Shown one piece after another: positions 1 to 6,092 of a stretch of DNA of 6,624 nt. The stretch comes from Methanomassiliicoccales archaeon (GTDB taxonomy: Archaea > Thermoplasmatota > Thermoplasmata > Methanomassiliicoccales > UBA472): positions 1 to 6,624 of the forward strand of contig JALOTM010000113.1 in NCBI GenBank assembly GCA_025457905.1. The letters are read 5' to 3'. Position 1 is the first letter of the stretch. Every line of letters begins with the position of its first letter. The translations under genes were made by a program, and so were the position numbers. A model generated the notes under the pieces. The model saw only the letters and a program-made list of their open reading frames with translations, had not been told where the DNA came from and did not search any database.

Positions 1-109
1 GAGGTCCGCAGAGAGCCACATCCGTCAGGCCGGCCTGGGTGCGCGGGGAAGTCGAGGTTGGCGAGCGCCCGGTCTCACGCCCGGCCATCGCCACCCAATG
101 GTCAGCGCA

Positions 110-1147
110 TCAGTAATAGCAGGTGTCCCTCGAATACAGATCCACGATATCTGAGTAGATGCCGAAAGCCGTCTCCCTCAGAGTGGGGTCGCGCTCTGCG
201 ATGACCATCTCCGCGAATAGGTCCATGGAGAAAATGGCGGCATTGGAGGCGCCAGTGCAGGAGAACAGCATGTCCTCGGGCTTGAGCACCTCCAAGGCGA
301 CGCCGAACTCCCTCTTCTCGAAATCGGCGGTGGCCACCTGGCGGATTCGGACGCATTTGTCAGACTTGTGTTTGGCCAATAGCCGCTTCAGGGACTCCTC
401 GGTGATCTGCTCGCGCCTTACCTCGGACAGCTTCAGGTCGTGCCCTGCCAACGCTGTGCACAGGATTACCAGCTTGGCCGCGGCGTCCATCCCGCTGAGG
501 TCGTTCACTGGGTCGGTCTCGGTCATGCCCACGGCTTTTGCTCGCTTCAGGCCGGCATCGAAGTTCTTACCATCCCTCATGGTGTCGATGATCAGGCCAG
601 TGGTGGAGTTGAAGACCCCTCGTATCCTCTTGAGCCTGACAGGCGGAAGGCTCTTGAACAGGGAGAAGACCGGCGTCCCGTCCATGACCGTGCTCTCGAA
701 TTTAAGGGAGGCATTGGAGCGCGAGGCGGCCTCCTGGAGGTCCTTTAGATGCAGGGCGATGGGGCCCTTGTTGCATGTGACCACATCGATGCCGCGGTCC
801 AGCGCGGTGGTGATGTAGGACAGTGCCGGCTCGGCCGTATCATAATCGGCCGATGTGGCCTCCACCAGTATGTCATAGTCGGCCTCTCGGAGGTAGGACT
901 TGACCTCCCTCACCCTCTCCTCCGGGCTGTAGGCGTGGGCGTCGCCCTTGTTGCCCTTCAGCTTCCTCACCACCTTTCCCGGGGCTAGGTCCTTGAGGCT
1001 GGCGACACCGATGGAACGCGAACAGACCGCCGAGAAGACGAACCTCTTGCCCTCCGGGTCGACCTCGGCCAGCATATCTACCAGGGCCTTCCCCACGTTG
1101 CCATAACCCACCAATGCGATCCTCTTGCGGTCCATCGGAACACCCAT
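110..1147 (-). CDS. hom: Homoserine dehydrogenase, short archaeal form without ACT domain
   Basis: Catalyses NAD(P)H-dependent reduction of aspartate semialdehyde to homoserine, the branch point toward threonine and methionine, in the cytoplasm. The 345-residue product begins with a Rossmann fold carrying GYGNVG (residues 14-19). It continues with the TCNKGP cofactor/substrate loop (124-129) and the dimerisation/catalytic region GVFNSTTG (177-184). The stretch ETDPVNDLSGMDAAAK aligns with yeast catalytic residues: E210 with E208, D216 with D214, D221 with D219 and K225 with K223. The protein ends soon after the catalytic domain, so it has no ACT domain for threonine feedback. Two starts are possible, ATG at 1147 or ATG at 1135 (MDRKRI). 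The TATA position favours a transcript beginning at or next to 1147. The stop is TGA. It is divergent from the SPFH operon and functionally unrelated to it. Family call is very secure; the exact start is less so. Confidence 0.95.
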   Translation of the reverse strand: MGVPMDRKRIALVGYGNVGKALVDMLAEVDPEGKRFVFSAVCSRSIGVASLKDLAPGKVVRKLKGNKGDAHAYSPEERVREVKSYLREADYDILVEATSADYDTAEPALSYITTALDRGIDVVTCNKGPIALHLKDLQEAASRSNASLKFESTVMDGTPVFSLFKSLPPVRLKRIRGVFNSTTGLIIDTMRDGKNFDAGLKRAKAVGMTETDPVNDLSGMDAAAKLVILCTALAGHDLKLSEVRREQITEESLKRLLAKHKSDKCVRIRQVATADFEKREFGVALEVLKPEDMLFSCTGASNAAIFSMDLFAEMVIAERDPTLRETAFGIYSDIVDLYSRDTCYY

Positions 1148-1169
1148 CCTGTTTGCGAATCACTGGAAA

Positions 1170-1186
1170 TTATATAATACATTTCC
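1170..1186 (-). promoter_or_regulatory. Archaeal TATA box and BRE-like element for homoserine dehydrogenase
   Basis: On the minus strand, ATTATATAA (1178-1170) is preceded by GGAAAT (1186-1181), which fits the BRE consensus RNWAAW. The TATA centre lies about 27 bases before the ATG at 1147. That is the usual archaeal distance to the transcription start, so the mRNA would have almost no 5' leader. The box stands out as an AT island in GC-rich sequence. Inferred from position and consensus only. Confidence 0.7.
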
Positions 1187-1250
1187 TCGGCTCGCATGCT
1201 GGACACGAAACCATCAGCTGCGGGGGCGGGGGCTGAAGCTGGCCGGGGAT

Positions 1251-1260
1251 ACTTTTAAGA
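1251..1260 (+). promoter_or_regulatory. TATA-like box for the SPFH/zinc-ribbon operon
   Basis: ACTTTTAAGA is the best AT-rich box before the operon. Its centre near 1256 predicts a transcript start near 1282, giving a leader of about 20 bases that still contains the GGGAGG ribosome binding site at 1289-1294. A G-rich tract (1222-1232) lies immediately upstream. A second AT-rich stretch near 1268-1277 would start transcription after the ribosome binding site, so it is less likely. Confidence 0.5.
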
Positions 1261-1301
1261 TAAGTCGTTATGATATGCAGCCAGGGTAGGGAGGACCTTA
1301 G

Positions 1302-1829
1302 ATGGCGGACATAAGGAAGAGGGTTGACGAGGACCGGGGGCTGCTGAAGACCATTCAGACCTTCGTGCCTGGTTTCCGCGGGTATCGCTTGAAAGAGGAC
1401 CTTAGGGACTCGGACAGGATGCTCCGGGCCCAAATGGCCAAGCTGCTCAGCGTCCAAAGGCGGGGGCTGGAGGACTGCCGCTCCCTGGTCCAGGACTTCA
1501 CGTCCCCTCGGTTGGACAGCATCGGGCGCCTGATCAACAGGATGAAGAAGATAGAGGGCGAGGTGCTCCACGCCGAGACCGGTTACTCCGGGATAGCGGC
1601 CGACCTGCAGATCGACAAGTACGAGCTCAACCAGCTGTACGAGTATGACGCAGGGATGATCAACGACATCAACGCCATGACCTGGGGCGTGGAGAGGCTC
1701 CGGACCGCGTTGGACGCCAACGAGGGCGCCGCCGCGGACGCCGAGATAAAGAGCATCAGGACGGCGCTTGACGCCTTCGGGGACAAGTTCTCCAAGCGCG
1801 AGATCGCCATCACCGGCACGGAGGTGTGA
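1302..1829 (+). CDS. Conserved helical protein of unknown function, first gene of SPFH operon
   Basis: The 175-residue soluble protein has no signal peptide or membrane segment. It reads as mostly alpha-helical and charged. A conserved-looking block PGFRGY (residues 23-28) is followed by a basic/acidic helix (about 29-66), then a helix around 70-92 and another around 105-140. I recall similar PGFRGY-type proteins encoded beside SPFH genes in other prokaryotes, but I cannot name a family or function. The ATG is backed by GGGAGG at 1289-1294, seven bases upstream. The TGA stop sits inside the next gene's initiation region, which implies co-transcription and probably translational coupling. By position it resembles the helical PspA partner of bacterial SPFH modules, but at 175 residues it is shorter than PspA (about 220) and shows no PspA motif I recognise. 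The gene is secure; the role is unknown. Confidence 0.8.
   Translation: MADIRKRVDEDRGLLKTIQTFVPGFRGYRLKEDLRDSDRMLRAQMAKLLSVQRRGLEDCRSLVQDFTSPRLDSIGRLINRMKKIEGEVLHAETGYSGIAADLQIDKYELNQLYEYDAGMINDINAMTWGVERLRTALDANEGAAADAEIKSIRTALDAFGDKFSKREIAITGTEV
1820..1826 (+). promoter_or_regulatory. Strong Shine-Dalgarno that fixes the SPFH gene start
   Basis: GGAGGTG is a near-perfect anti-16S match ending five bases before ATG 1832. An in-frame GTG at 1826, overlapping the upstream stop as GTGA, lies within this site and would have no ribosome binding site of its own at normal distance. ATG 1832 is therefore the better start. Confidence 0.75.
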
Positions 1830-1831
1830 GC

Positions 1832-2953
1832 ATGAGCCTAATCGGTTCCGAGACCTTCAAGTGGGAGGATGCGGACAAGCGCGGTAACATAATGTACCGC
1901 CTCAAGAGGAACATCAAGTTCAATGACAACATCGTGGTGAGGGAGGACGAGGTGGCGGTCTTCTATAGGGACGGCAAGGTCCTGGATTACATCGACCGCC
2001 CGGACAGGTATGCGCTGACCTCCCTGAACGCGCCCATCGTGGGCAAGATCGTGAAGGCGCTGTCGGGCGTGGAGCAGCAGGCCGAGGTGATCTACCTCCA
2101 GAAGAGGGCGTTCGACGGCAAGTACGGCTCCAAGCAGCCCTACCAGTTCCGGGACAAGGACTTCGGTATGGTAAACCTGCGCGTGTTCGGCGAGTTCCGC
2201 TACAAGGTCTCCAGCCCAGCCAATTTCGTCAATCAGTTCGTAGGAACGTTCAACTATGCCGCCTCCGCCGAGGTAGAGGAGCGCATCAAGGAGCAGATGG
2301 TCATCCTGGTCTACGACTCGCTAGGCGACATGAAGAACCAGGGCATGGGCGTGGCGGACATCGCCTCCAACCTGACCAACATCGAGCAGGTGGTGCTCTC
2401 CAAGGCCCCGGACCACTTCGAGCTCTATGGGGTCTCCATCGACAAGATCTCGGGGCTGTACATATCCCTGCCAGAGGAGGTCCAGAAGGCGGTGGACACG
2501 CGCGCCTCCATGACCGTGGTGGGCGCCAACTACATGCAGTACCAGACCGGGCAGGCCATGCGCGAGGCCGCCACCAACCCCTCCGGCGGGGCGGCGGGCG
2601 TAGGCGTCGGGGTCGGCGCCGGGGTGGGCATGGGCTATCAGATGATTGACAGCATGCGCCAGGCCGGGTCGACGCCAGGACCTGGCCAACAGACTGCGGC
2701 CGCCGGCGCGGTCGTTCTCTGCCCCAAGTGCGGGGCGCAGAACCAGCCTCAGGCCAAGTTCTGCCTGGAATGCGGCAGCAAGATGGCCCTGAGCACCGTA
2801 TCCTGCCCCAAGTGCGGGGAGAAGGTCCAGGAGGGCGCCAAGTTCTGCCCCAACTGCGGGGCGGCCATGGGCGCCAAGCGCAAGTGCGCCTCCTGCGGCG
2901 CAGAGTTGGCCAACGGGGCCAAGTTCTGCCCGGAGTGCGGCAAGCCCGCCTGA
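1832..2953 (+). CDS. SPFH (stomatin/prohibitin-like) protein with three C-terminal zinc ribbons, COG4260-like
   Basis: The product is 373 residues from ATG 1832. Residues about 20-235 form an SPFH/band-7 domain of the YdjI/COG4260 type, including the ISLPEEVQKAVD segment (211-222). A glycine-rich linker (about 251-268, alternating Gly and Val/Ala/Met) follows, then three zinc ribbons. Their cysteines are 297/300/311/314, 325/328/339/342 and 352/355/366/369, all with CxxC-10-CxxC spacing and a KFCxxCG second knuckle. No N-terminal hydrophobic hairpin is seen, unlike classical stomatins, so membrane association would be peripheral or through partners. Proteins of this family oligomerise on membranes; the B. 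subtilis homologue YdjI recruits PspA. Upstream overlap and a 10-base gap to the next gene place it in the operon. Family assignment is firm; the target membrane process is unknown. Confidence 0.93.
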   Translation: MSLIGSETFKWEDADKRGNIMYRLKRNIKFNDNIVVREDEVAVFYRDGKVLDYIDRPDRYALTSLNAPIVGKIVKALSGVEQQAEVIYLQKRAFDGKYGSKQPYQFRDKDFGMVNLRVFGEFRYKVSSPANFVNQFVGTFNYAASAEVEERIKEQMVILVYDSLGDMKNQGMGVADIASNLTNIEQVVLSKAPDHFELYGVSIDKISGLYISLPEEVQKAVDTRASMTVVGANYMQYQTGQAMREAATNPSGGAAGVGVGVGAGVGMGYQMIDSMRQAGSTPGPGQQTAAAGAVVLCPKCGAQNQPQAKFCLECGSKMALSTVSCPKCGEKVQEGAKFCPNCGAAMGAKRKCASCGAELANGAKFCPECGKPA

Positions 2954-2963
2954 GAGTGCGGGG

Positions 2964-3707
2964 ATGGCCCACATCGGCTGCCCCAAATGCGGGGCCAGGG
3001 TGGAGTTCGACGCAGGCAGCAAGTTCGTCCGCTGCACCTACTGCGCCTCGCAGATCTACATCGACCGCTCCGGCGCCGGGTTCTACTACATAGTGCCGTT
3101 CATGGTGGACGAGGCCAACGCTGTGGGCATCTTCAAGCGCTGGGCCGCGGGCCCCAGCAAGGCCAAGTACCTCGATCAGAGGGCGGAGCTGGGCATGGTC
3201 AGGCGCCAGTACTTCCCAGTCTATCTCTTCAAGCGCGACCTGGAAGGGCGGGAGCTCGTCAAGGTGGAGCCGGCAGGCTCGACCACCTTGCCAGGGCTGC
3301 ACAGCCTCAAGGTCCCCGCAGGGGACCTGAAGGTGTTCGATGCCGCCTATGACGTCCAAGGCGTGCCATTGATCCAGCCCGATATCGAGATGGCCGCCTA
3401 CCTCGACAGGCTGCCAGGAAGACCCAAGGAGCAGGCGCTGGTGTTTTTCCCCATCTGGACGGTGGATTATGTCCACGAGGGGAAGAGGTACGAGGTGGTC
3501 ATAGACGCCTCCTCTGGTGAGGTGTTCGCCGCCGACTTCCCCAAGAGGGGCAGCGGCGCCTACATGCTGGTGGCAGCCGCGGGCTTTGTCGCCTTCCTGG
3601 GGGAGACGCTCCTGCTTGCGAGCAATCCGATTCCGGCCGTCGCGCTCATGGGCATCACTCTGGCAGGCGTGTTCGGGGCCTCGCTCTTCGTGGCCAGGAG
3701 GATGTGA
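2964..3707 (+). CDS. Zinc-ribbon membrane protein with two C-terminal transmembrane helices
   Basis: This 247-residue protein has three parts. The N-terminal zinc ribbon has C6/C9 and C24/C27 (CPKCG...CTYC). A soluble middle domain carries YFPVYLF (83-89) and FFPIWTVDY (161-169), followed by VVIDASSGEV (178-187), which reads as a beta hairpin. Two hydrophobic segments, about 199-219 and 222-244, form a membrane hairpin ending in a basic ARRM tail. The ribbon and middle domain would face the cytoplasm if the tail is inside. The layout resembles the zinc-ribbon membrane protein YdjG of the B. subtilis SPFH module, though I cannot confirm homology. ATG 2964 follows the SPFH stop by 10 bases with only a weak GAG/GGGG ribosome binding signal, so translation may depend on reinitiation. 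The biochemical function is unknown. Confidence 0.85.
   Translation: MAHIGCPKCGARVEFDAGSKFVRCTYCASQIYIDRSGAGFYYIVPFMVDEANAVGIFKRWAAGPSKAKYLDQRAELGMVRRQYFPVYLFKRDLEGRELVKVEPAGSTTLPGLHSLKVPAGDLKVFDAAYDVQGVPLIQPDIEMAAYLDRLPGRPKEQALVFFPIWTVDYVHEGKRYEVVIDASSGEVFAADFPKRGSGAYMLVAAAGFVAFLGETLLLASNPIPAVALMGITLAGVFGASLFVARRM
3696..3701 (+). promoter_or_regulatory. Shine-Dalgarno for the second zinc-ribbon membrane gene
   Basis: AGGAGG lies seven bases before ATG 3709 and inside the last codons of the preceding gene. It decides this start over an open in-frame extension upstream that reaches back into the preceding gene. Confidence 0.75.
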
Positions 3708-3708
3708 T

Positions 3709-4649
3709 ATGGCCGAGGAGATGTCGGTCGGGCTGAGCTGCCCGTCCTGCGGGGGCGCCTTGCAGCTGGATGAGGGCGAGCAGGTCCTTAGCTGCCGCTA
3801 CTGCGACTCCACTCTGTTCATCGAGGGCGACCGCGGGGTGCAGACCGTGTCCTTCAAGAACAAGGTCCTGGAGGGGGACGTGATGCGCATCGCCGAGGAA
3901 TGGTGGAGGAAGGGCTTGAAGGCCAGGGACCTAAAGAAGGTGGGGAAGGTGACCGAGGTCTATCCCATCTACCTTCCCTTCTGGTCCGCGGTCACCAAGG
4001 CGGCGGGATGGGTCTTCGGCTATGAGGAGAGGCAGCGCAAGGACAGCCAGGGCCGCGTGACGACGGAGAGGGTGCACAAGGAGGCCATGATACTCAAGGA
4101 CTACCGCTTCTCGGAGATCGCCTGCGACCCGGGGGACCTGGGGATCAGGAGCCTGCGCAACTTCACCGGGGAGCGCGCCTTGGAGGACTTCGCCATGATC
4201 CCCACCTTCGAGAGGACCAGCTCTGCGGACGATGCCCGGGCCAAGGCCGAGGCCGAGGCCCGATCGAGCGCTCGCCAAGGGGCTGGCATCCCGCACGTCA
4301 CCTTCGAGCGGATAATCACCATTCCCAGGCAGCTGAGCGTGATCTACTACCCGGTCTGGGTGGTGCGGTACTCCTACCGGGACAGGATGTACGTGCTGAC
4401 CGTTGACGGGGTAACCGGGCAGGTCCTCTCGGGGAGGGCCCCCGGGGACCCGCTCTTCCAAAGCCTGGCCATAACCGCGGGCTCGGCCGTGGCCGGGATC
4501 ATCAGCGGCGCGGGGCTCTTGGTGGCGGTCCTGGGAGGGGCGGGGGCTCGGAGCGCGAGGAAGGCGAGTTCTCGCGGAAGAGGGGAAGCATGGGAGCATT
4601 GGACATCGGGGAGGCCATCAGGGCCATGCAGAGGGGGTCAGGGCCTTGA
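3709..4649 (+). CDS. Zinc-ribbon membrane protein, apparent one-base frameshift near its 3' end
   Basis: The start is ATG 3709, one base after the previous TGA and seven bases after AGGAGG. The N-terminal zinc ribbon has C11/C14 and C29/C32. The middle domain contains VYPIYLPFW (84-92), an Ala/Glu/Arg-rich helix (about 173-190), IYYPVWVVRY (212-221) and LTVDGVTGQVL (230-240). A hydrophobic stretch at about 249-275 can span the membrane. The uninterrupted frame then continues to a stop at 4965, which would overlap the next gene by over 300 bases with shadow-like sequence. One extra G in the run at 4542-4546 instead gives a charged, GC3-rich tail (GSEREEGEFSRKRGS, then an IGEAIRAMQRG helix). 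That tail ends at TGA 4647-4649, which overlaps the next start as TTGA, and the product is about 313 residues. The end coordinate given assumes this correction. It is paralogous in layout to the gene before it; function is unknown. Confidence 0.82.
4535..4546 (+). other. Probable frameshift site in a G-rich run
   Basis: The sequence GAGGGGCGGGGG contains runs of four and five G. Before it, the coding frame is that of ATG 3709. After it, the best coding frame is shifted by -1 (equivalent to one missing G), up to TGA 4647. Homopolymer indel in the assembly is the simplest cause. A real mutation or programmed -1 slippage at the G5 run cannot be excluded. Confidence 0.65.
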
Positions 4650-5239
4650 AGGTCGTACAGGTGAGATGCCCGTCCTGCGGGACTCCGCTAATCAGCAAGC
4701 AGAGGGACCTGCTCTTCCTATGTCAGCAATGTGGGACCATGCACGTCCGGGACGGCGGCACCAAAGTGGTCGATTACGAGATAGCCAGCTTCAGGCCCGA
4801 TGCGCCCCTCGAGGGGAGGACGTACGTTCCTTTCTGGCGGCTTTACTCGCGCTTCACCATACTGCGCATGGACTCCAAGGGGGGCTCTCTATCCAAGCTC
4901 AGCAGCTGGGTCAAAGGAGGGACGGGCAACGCCGGCGAGACCTTCGTCTTCGTCCCCGCGCCTGACTTCGACCCGCCCACGTTCAAGCGCCTCGCCACCA
5001 TGATGACCGCGCAATGGCCCAAGTACTCGCCCCGGAGGGATTTCGAGGGGGTGCCCAGGCTGCCCGCGTCCATCACCCAGGAGGAGGCGGCAAAGCTGGC
5101 GGACTTCGTTCTGATAACGCTGGAGGCCGAGAAGCCTGGTGTGCTTCAGGAGCTGGAGTACACCTTCGAGGTGATCGACACCAGGATCGTGTACCTGCCC
5201 TTCAACGCCACCCCTCAGGGACTTATGCCCGGGCTCTAA
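4646..5239 (+). CDS. Soluble zinc-ribbon protein, last gene of the SPFH operon
   Basis: The product has 197 residues from a TTG start. This TTG overlaps the corrected stop of the upstream gene (TTGA), with GAGGGGG at 4631-4637 eight bases upstream. The only other nearby in-frame choice before the ribbon is GTG 4661. The N-terminal ribbon has C8/C11 and C26/C29, with the same CxxC-14-CxxC spacing as the two preceding genes. The rest carries YVPFW (60-64), an FVFVPAPDF strand region (100-108), an acidic helix (about 144-163) and VYLPF (182-186). These echo the paired aromatic-proline motifs of its neighbours. No transmembrane segment is visible, so it is probably a cytoplasmic partner of the two membrane proteins. 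The stop is TAA, followed by a hairpin and a convergent gene, so the operon ends here. Function is unknown. Confidence 0.82.
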   Translation: MKVVQVRCPSCGTPLISKQRDLLFLCQQCGTMHVRDGGTKVVDYEIASFRPDAPLEGRTYVPFWRLYSRFTILRMDSKGGSLSKLSSWVKGGTGNAGETFVFVPAPDFDPPTFKRLATMMTAQWPKYSPRRDFEGVPRLPASITQEEAAKLADFVLITLEAEKPGVLQELEYTFEVIDTRIVYLPFNATPQGLMPGL

Positions 5240-5247
5240 AGAACGCA

Positions 5248-5268
5248 CCGGGGGCTCTCGCCCCCCGG
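5248..5268. terminator. GC-rich hairpin between convergent genes
   Basis: CCGGGGG (5248-5254) pairs with CCCCCGG (5262-5268) around a seven-base loop, in the 50-base gap between the operon stop and the peroxiredoxin stop. No T-run follows on the plus strand; on the minus strand TTCTTT follows after a few bases (5240-5245). It may help end transcription or protect 3' ends. Archaeal termination usually relies on T-runs, so this call is tentative. Confidence 0.4.
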
Positions 5269-5289
5269 GAAAGGATTCCAGGGAGGCGC

Positions 5290-5955
5290 TTAGATCCTGC
5301 CTCCAAGCTTCTTGTGGCAGAACCACCAGTCATAGCAGCTTGGCCCCTTCTTCTTGGACATGGCGGTCTTGATGTCCCTTGGCGGAGGGACGATCACCTC
5401 GTCGCCTATGAGCTCGTTCCGTGGCCAGTTCTCAGGGGCGGCGACCTTCTTCTGATCGGTCATCTGCAGCGCATCCACGGCCCGAAGCACCTCGTCCACC
5501 GACCGGCCCACCTCCTGTGGGTAGTAGATCATGGCGCGCACGATGGCTTTGTCGTCCACTATGAACACCGCCCTCACGGTGTTCGAGGCCTTGTTGGGAT
5601 GGATCATCCCCATCTTCTTGGCCACATTGCCGTGGTCGGCGATGATCGGGAAGGTGATCTCTACCCCCAGGTTGTCCTTGATCCATTCCACCCACTTAAT
5701 GTGCGAGAAGACCTGGTCGATGGACAGCCCGATGAGGTCGCAATTCAGGTCAGCGAACTTCTTCGACCTCTTCTGGAAGGCCACGAACTCAGTAGTGCAA
5801 ACCGGGGTGAAGTCGGCAGGATGGCTGAATAGCACGAACCACTTCCCCTTGAAAGCCTCGGGCAACTTCATCATGCCTTGCGTCGTTTGTACCTCCATCT
5901 CAGGGAAAGCGTCCCCGATCAGAGGAATACCTCCTCTCAACTCTTCATCACACAT
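5290..5955 (-). CDS. Peroxiredoxin, archaeal Prx6-like with C-terminal cysteine pair
   Basis: This thiol peroxidase reduces hydrogen peroxide and organic hydroperoxides in the cytoplasm. From ATG 5955 it has 221 residues, a full-length family member. The active-site motif PADFTPVC holds the peroxidatic Cys53 with Pro46 and Thr50; the supporting Arg lies in [10 protein letters not shown]. The extended C-terminal domain ends with CYDWWFC, giving Cys207 and Cys213. These match the C207/C213 pair of the decameric Aeropyrum pernix enzyme, whose peroxidatic cysteine is C50. An in-frame TTG lies one codon upstream, but GGAG at 5968-5965, nine bases before the ATG, and ordinary codon preference support ATG. 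The stop is TAA. It is convergent with the zinc-ribbon operon and divergent from the AlkD-like gene. The physiological reductant cannot be told from this window. Confidence 0.96.
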   Translation of the reverse strand: MCDEELRGGIPLIGDAFPEMEVQTTQGMMKLPEAFKGKWFVLFSHPADFTPVCTTEFVAFQKRSKKFADLNCDLIGLSIDQVFSHIKWVEWIKDNLGVEITFPIIADHGNVAKKMGMIHPNKASNTVRAVFIVDDKAIVRAMIYYPQEVGRSVDEVLRAVDALQMTDQKKVAAPENWPRNELIGDEVIVPPPRDIKTAMSKKKGPSCYDWWFCHKKLGGRI

Positions 5956-6006
5956 CAACTAACTCTCCAGGCGAGAACCTACGCCCATTTTTTGATTCCA
6001 TCAACG

Positions 6007-6028
6007 ATTATTTAACCATTCTTTAAAT
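6007..6028 (-). promoter_or_regulatory. TATA-like boxes for the peroxiredoxin gene
   Basis: On the minus strand the region reads ATTTAAAG (6028-6021) and then TTAAATAAT (6015-6007). The second box predicts a start near 5985 and a leader of about 30 bases that contains GGAG at 5968-5965. The first would give a leader of about 45 bases. I cannot tell which is used. Confidence 0.55.
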
Positions 6029-6029
6029 C
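6007..6029 (+). promoter_or_regulatory. TATA-like box for the AlkD-like gene, shared AT-rich island
   Basis: The same AT island offers ATTATTTAA (6007-6015) and CTTTAAATC (6021-6029) on the plus strand. TTTAAA (6022-6027) is palindromic, so it can be read in both directions. The downstream box predicts a transcript start near 6050, leaving a leader of about 40 bases that includes GGAGGGG at 6063-6069. That site is too far from ATG 6093 to be an ordinary ribosome binding site. Confidence 0.4.
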
Positions 6030-6092
6030 GGCGAACATCCTACGAAGCTAACTGGTATTGGTGGAGGGGACCGTATCTGCAGTCGTAACCAT

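Noticed and set aside
1..88. Minus-strand ATG at 88-86, open to the window edge
   Set aside because: Only 29 codons, low-complexity Ser/Thr/Pro/Arg composition, ribosome binding site too close; not supportable as a gene.
3..116. Plus-strand frame open from the window edge to TAA at 114-116, directly followed by TAG
   Set aside because: It could be the 3' end of a convergent gene, but all plus frames here are open in GC-rich sequence, no motif is recognisable and it is too short to judge.
1826..1831. GTG start for the SPFH gene overlapping the upstream TGA
   Set aside because: The GTG is part of the GGAGGTG Shine-Dalgarno that is correctly spaced for ATG 1832.
2301..3476. Long minus-strand open frame opposite the SPFH gene
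   Set aside because: Arg/Pro/Trp-rich shadow of GC-rich coding sequence on the other strand, with no motif and no ribosome binding site.
4590..4649. Small separate ORF of 19 codons starting at ATG 4590
   Set aside because: The reading frame is better explained as the frameshifted C-terminal tail of the upstream gene, because good coding character begins before this ATG, right after the G-run.
4650..4965. Continuation of the 3709 frame to the stop at 4963-4965
   Set aside because: It lies over the zinc-ribbon gene at 4646 and its composition (Arg/Gln/His/Pro-rich) is that of an out-of-frame shadow.
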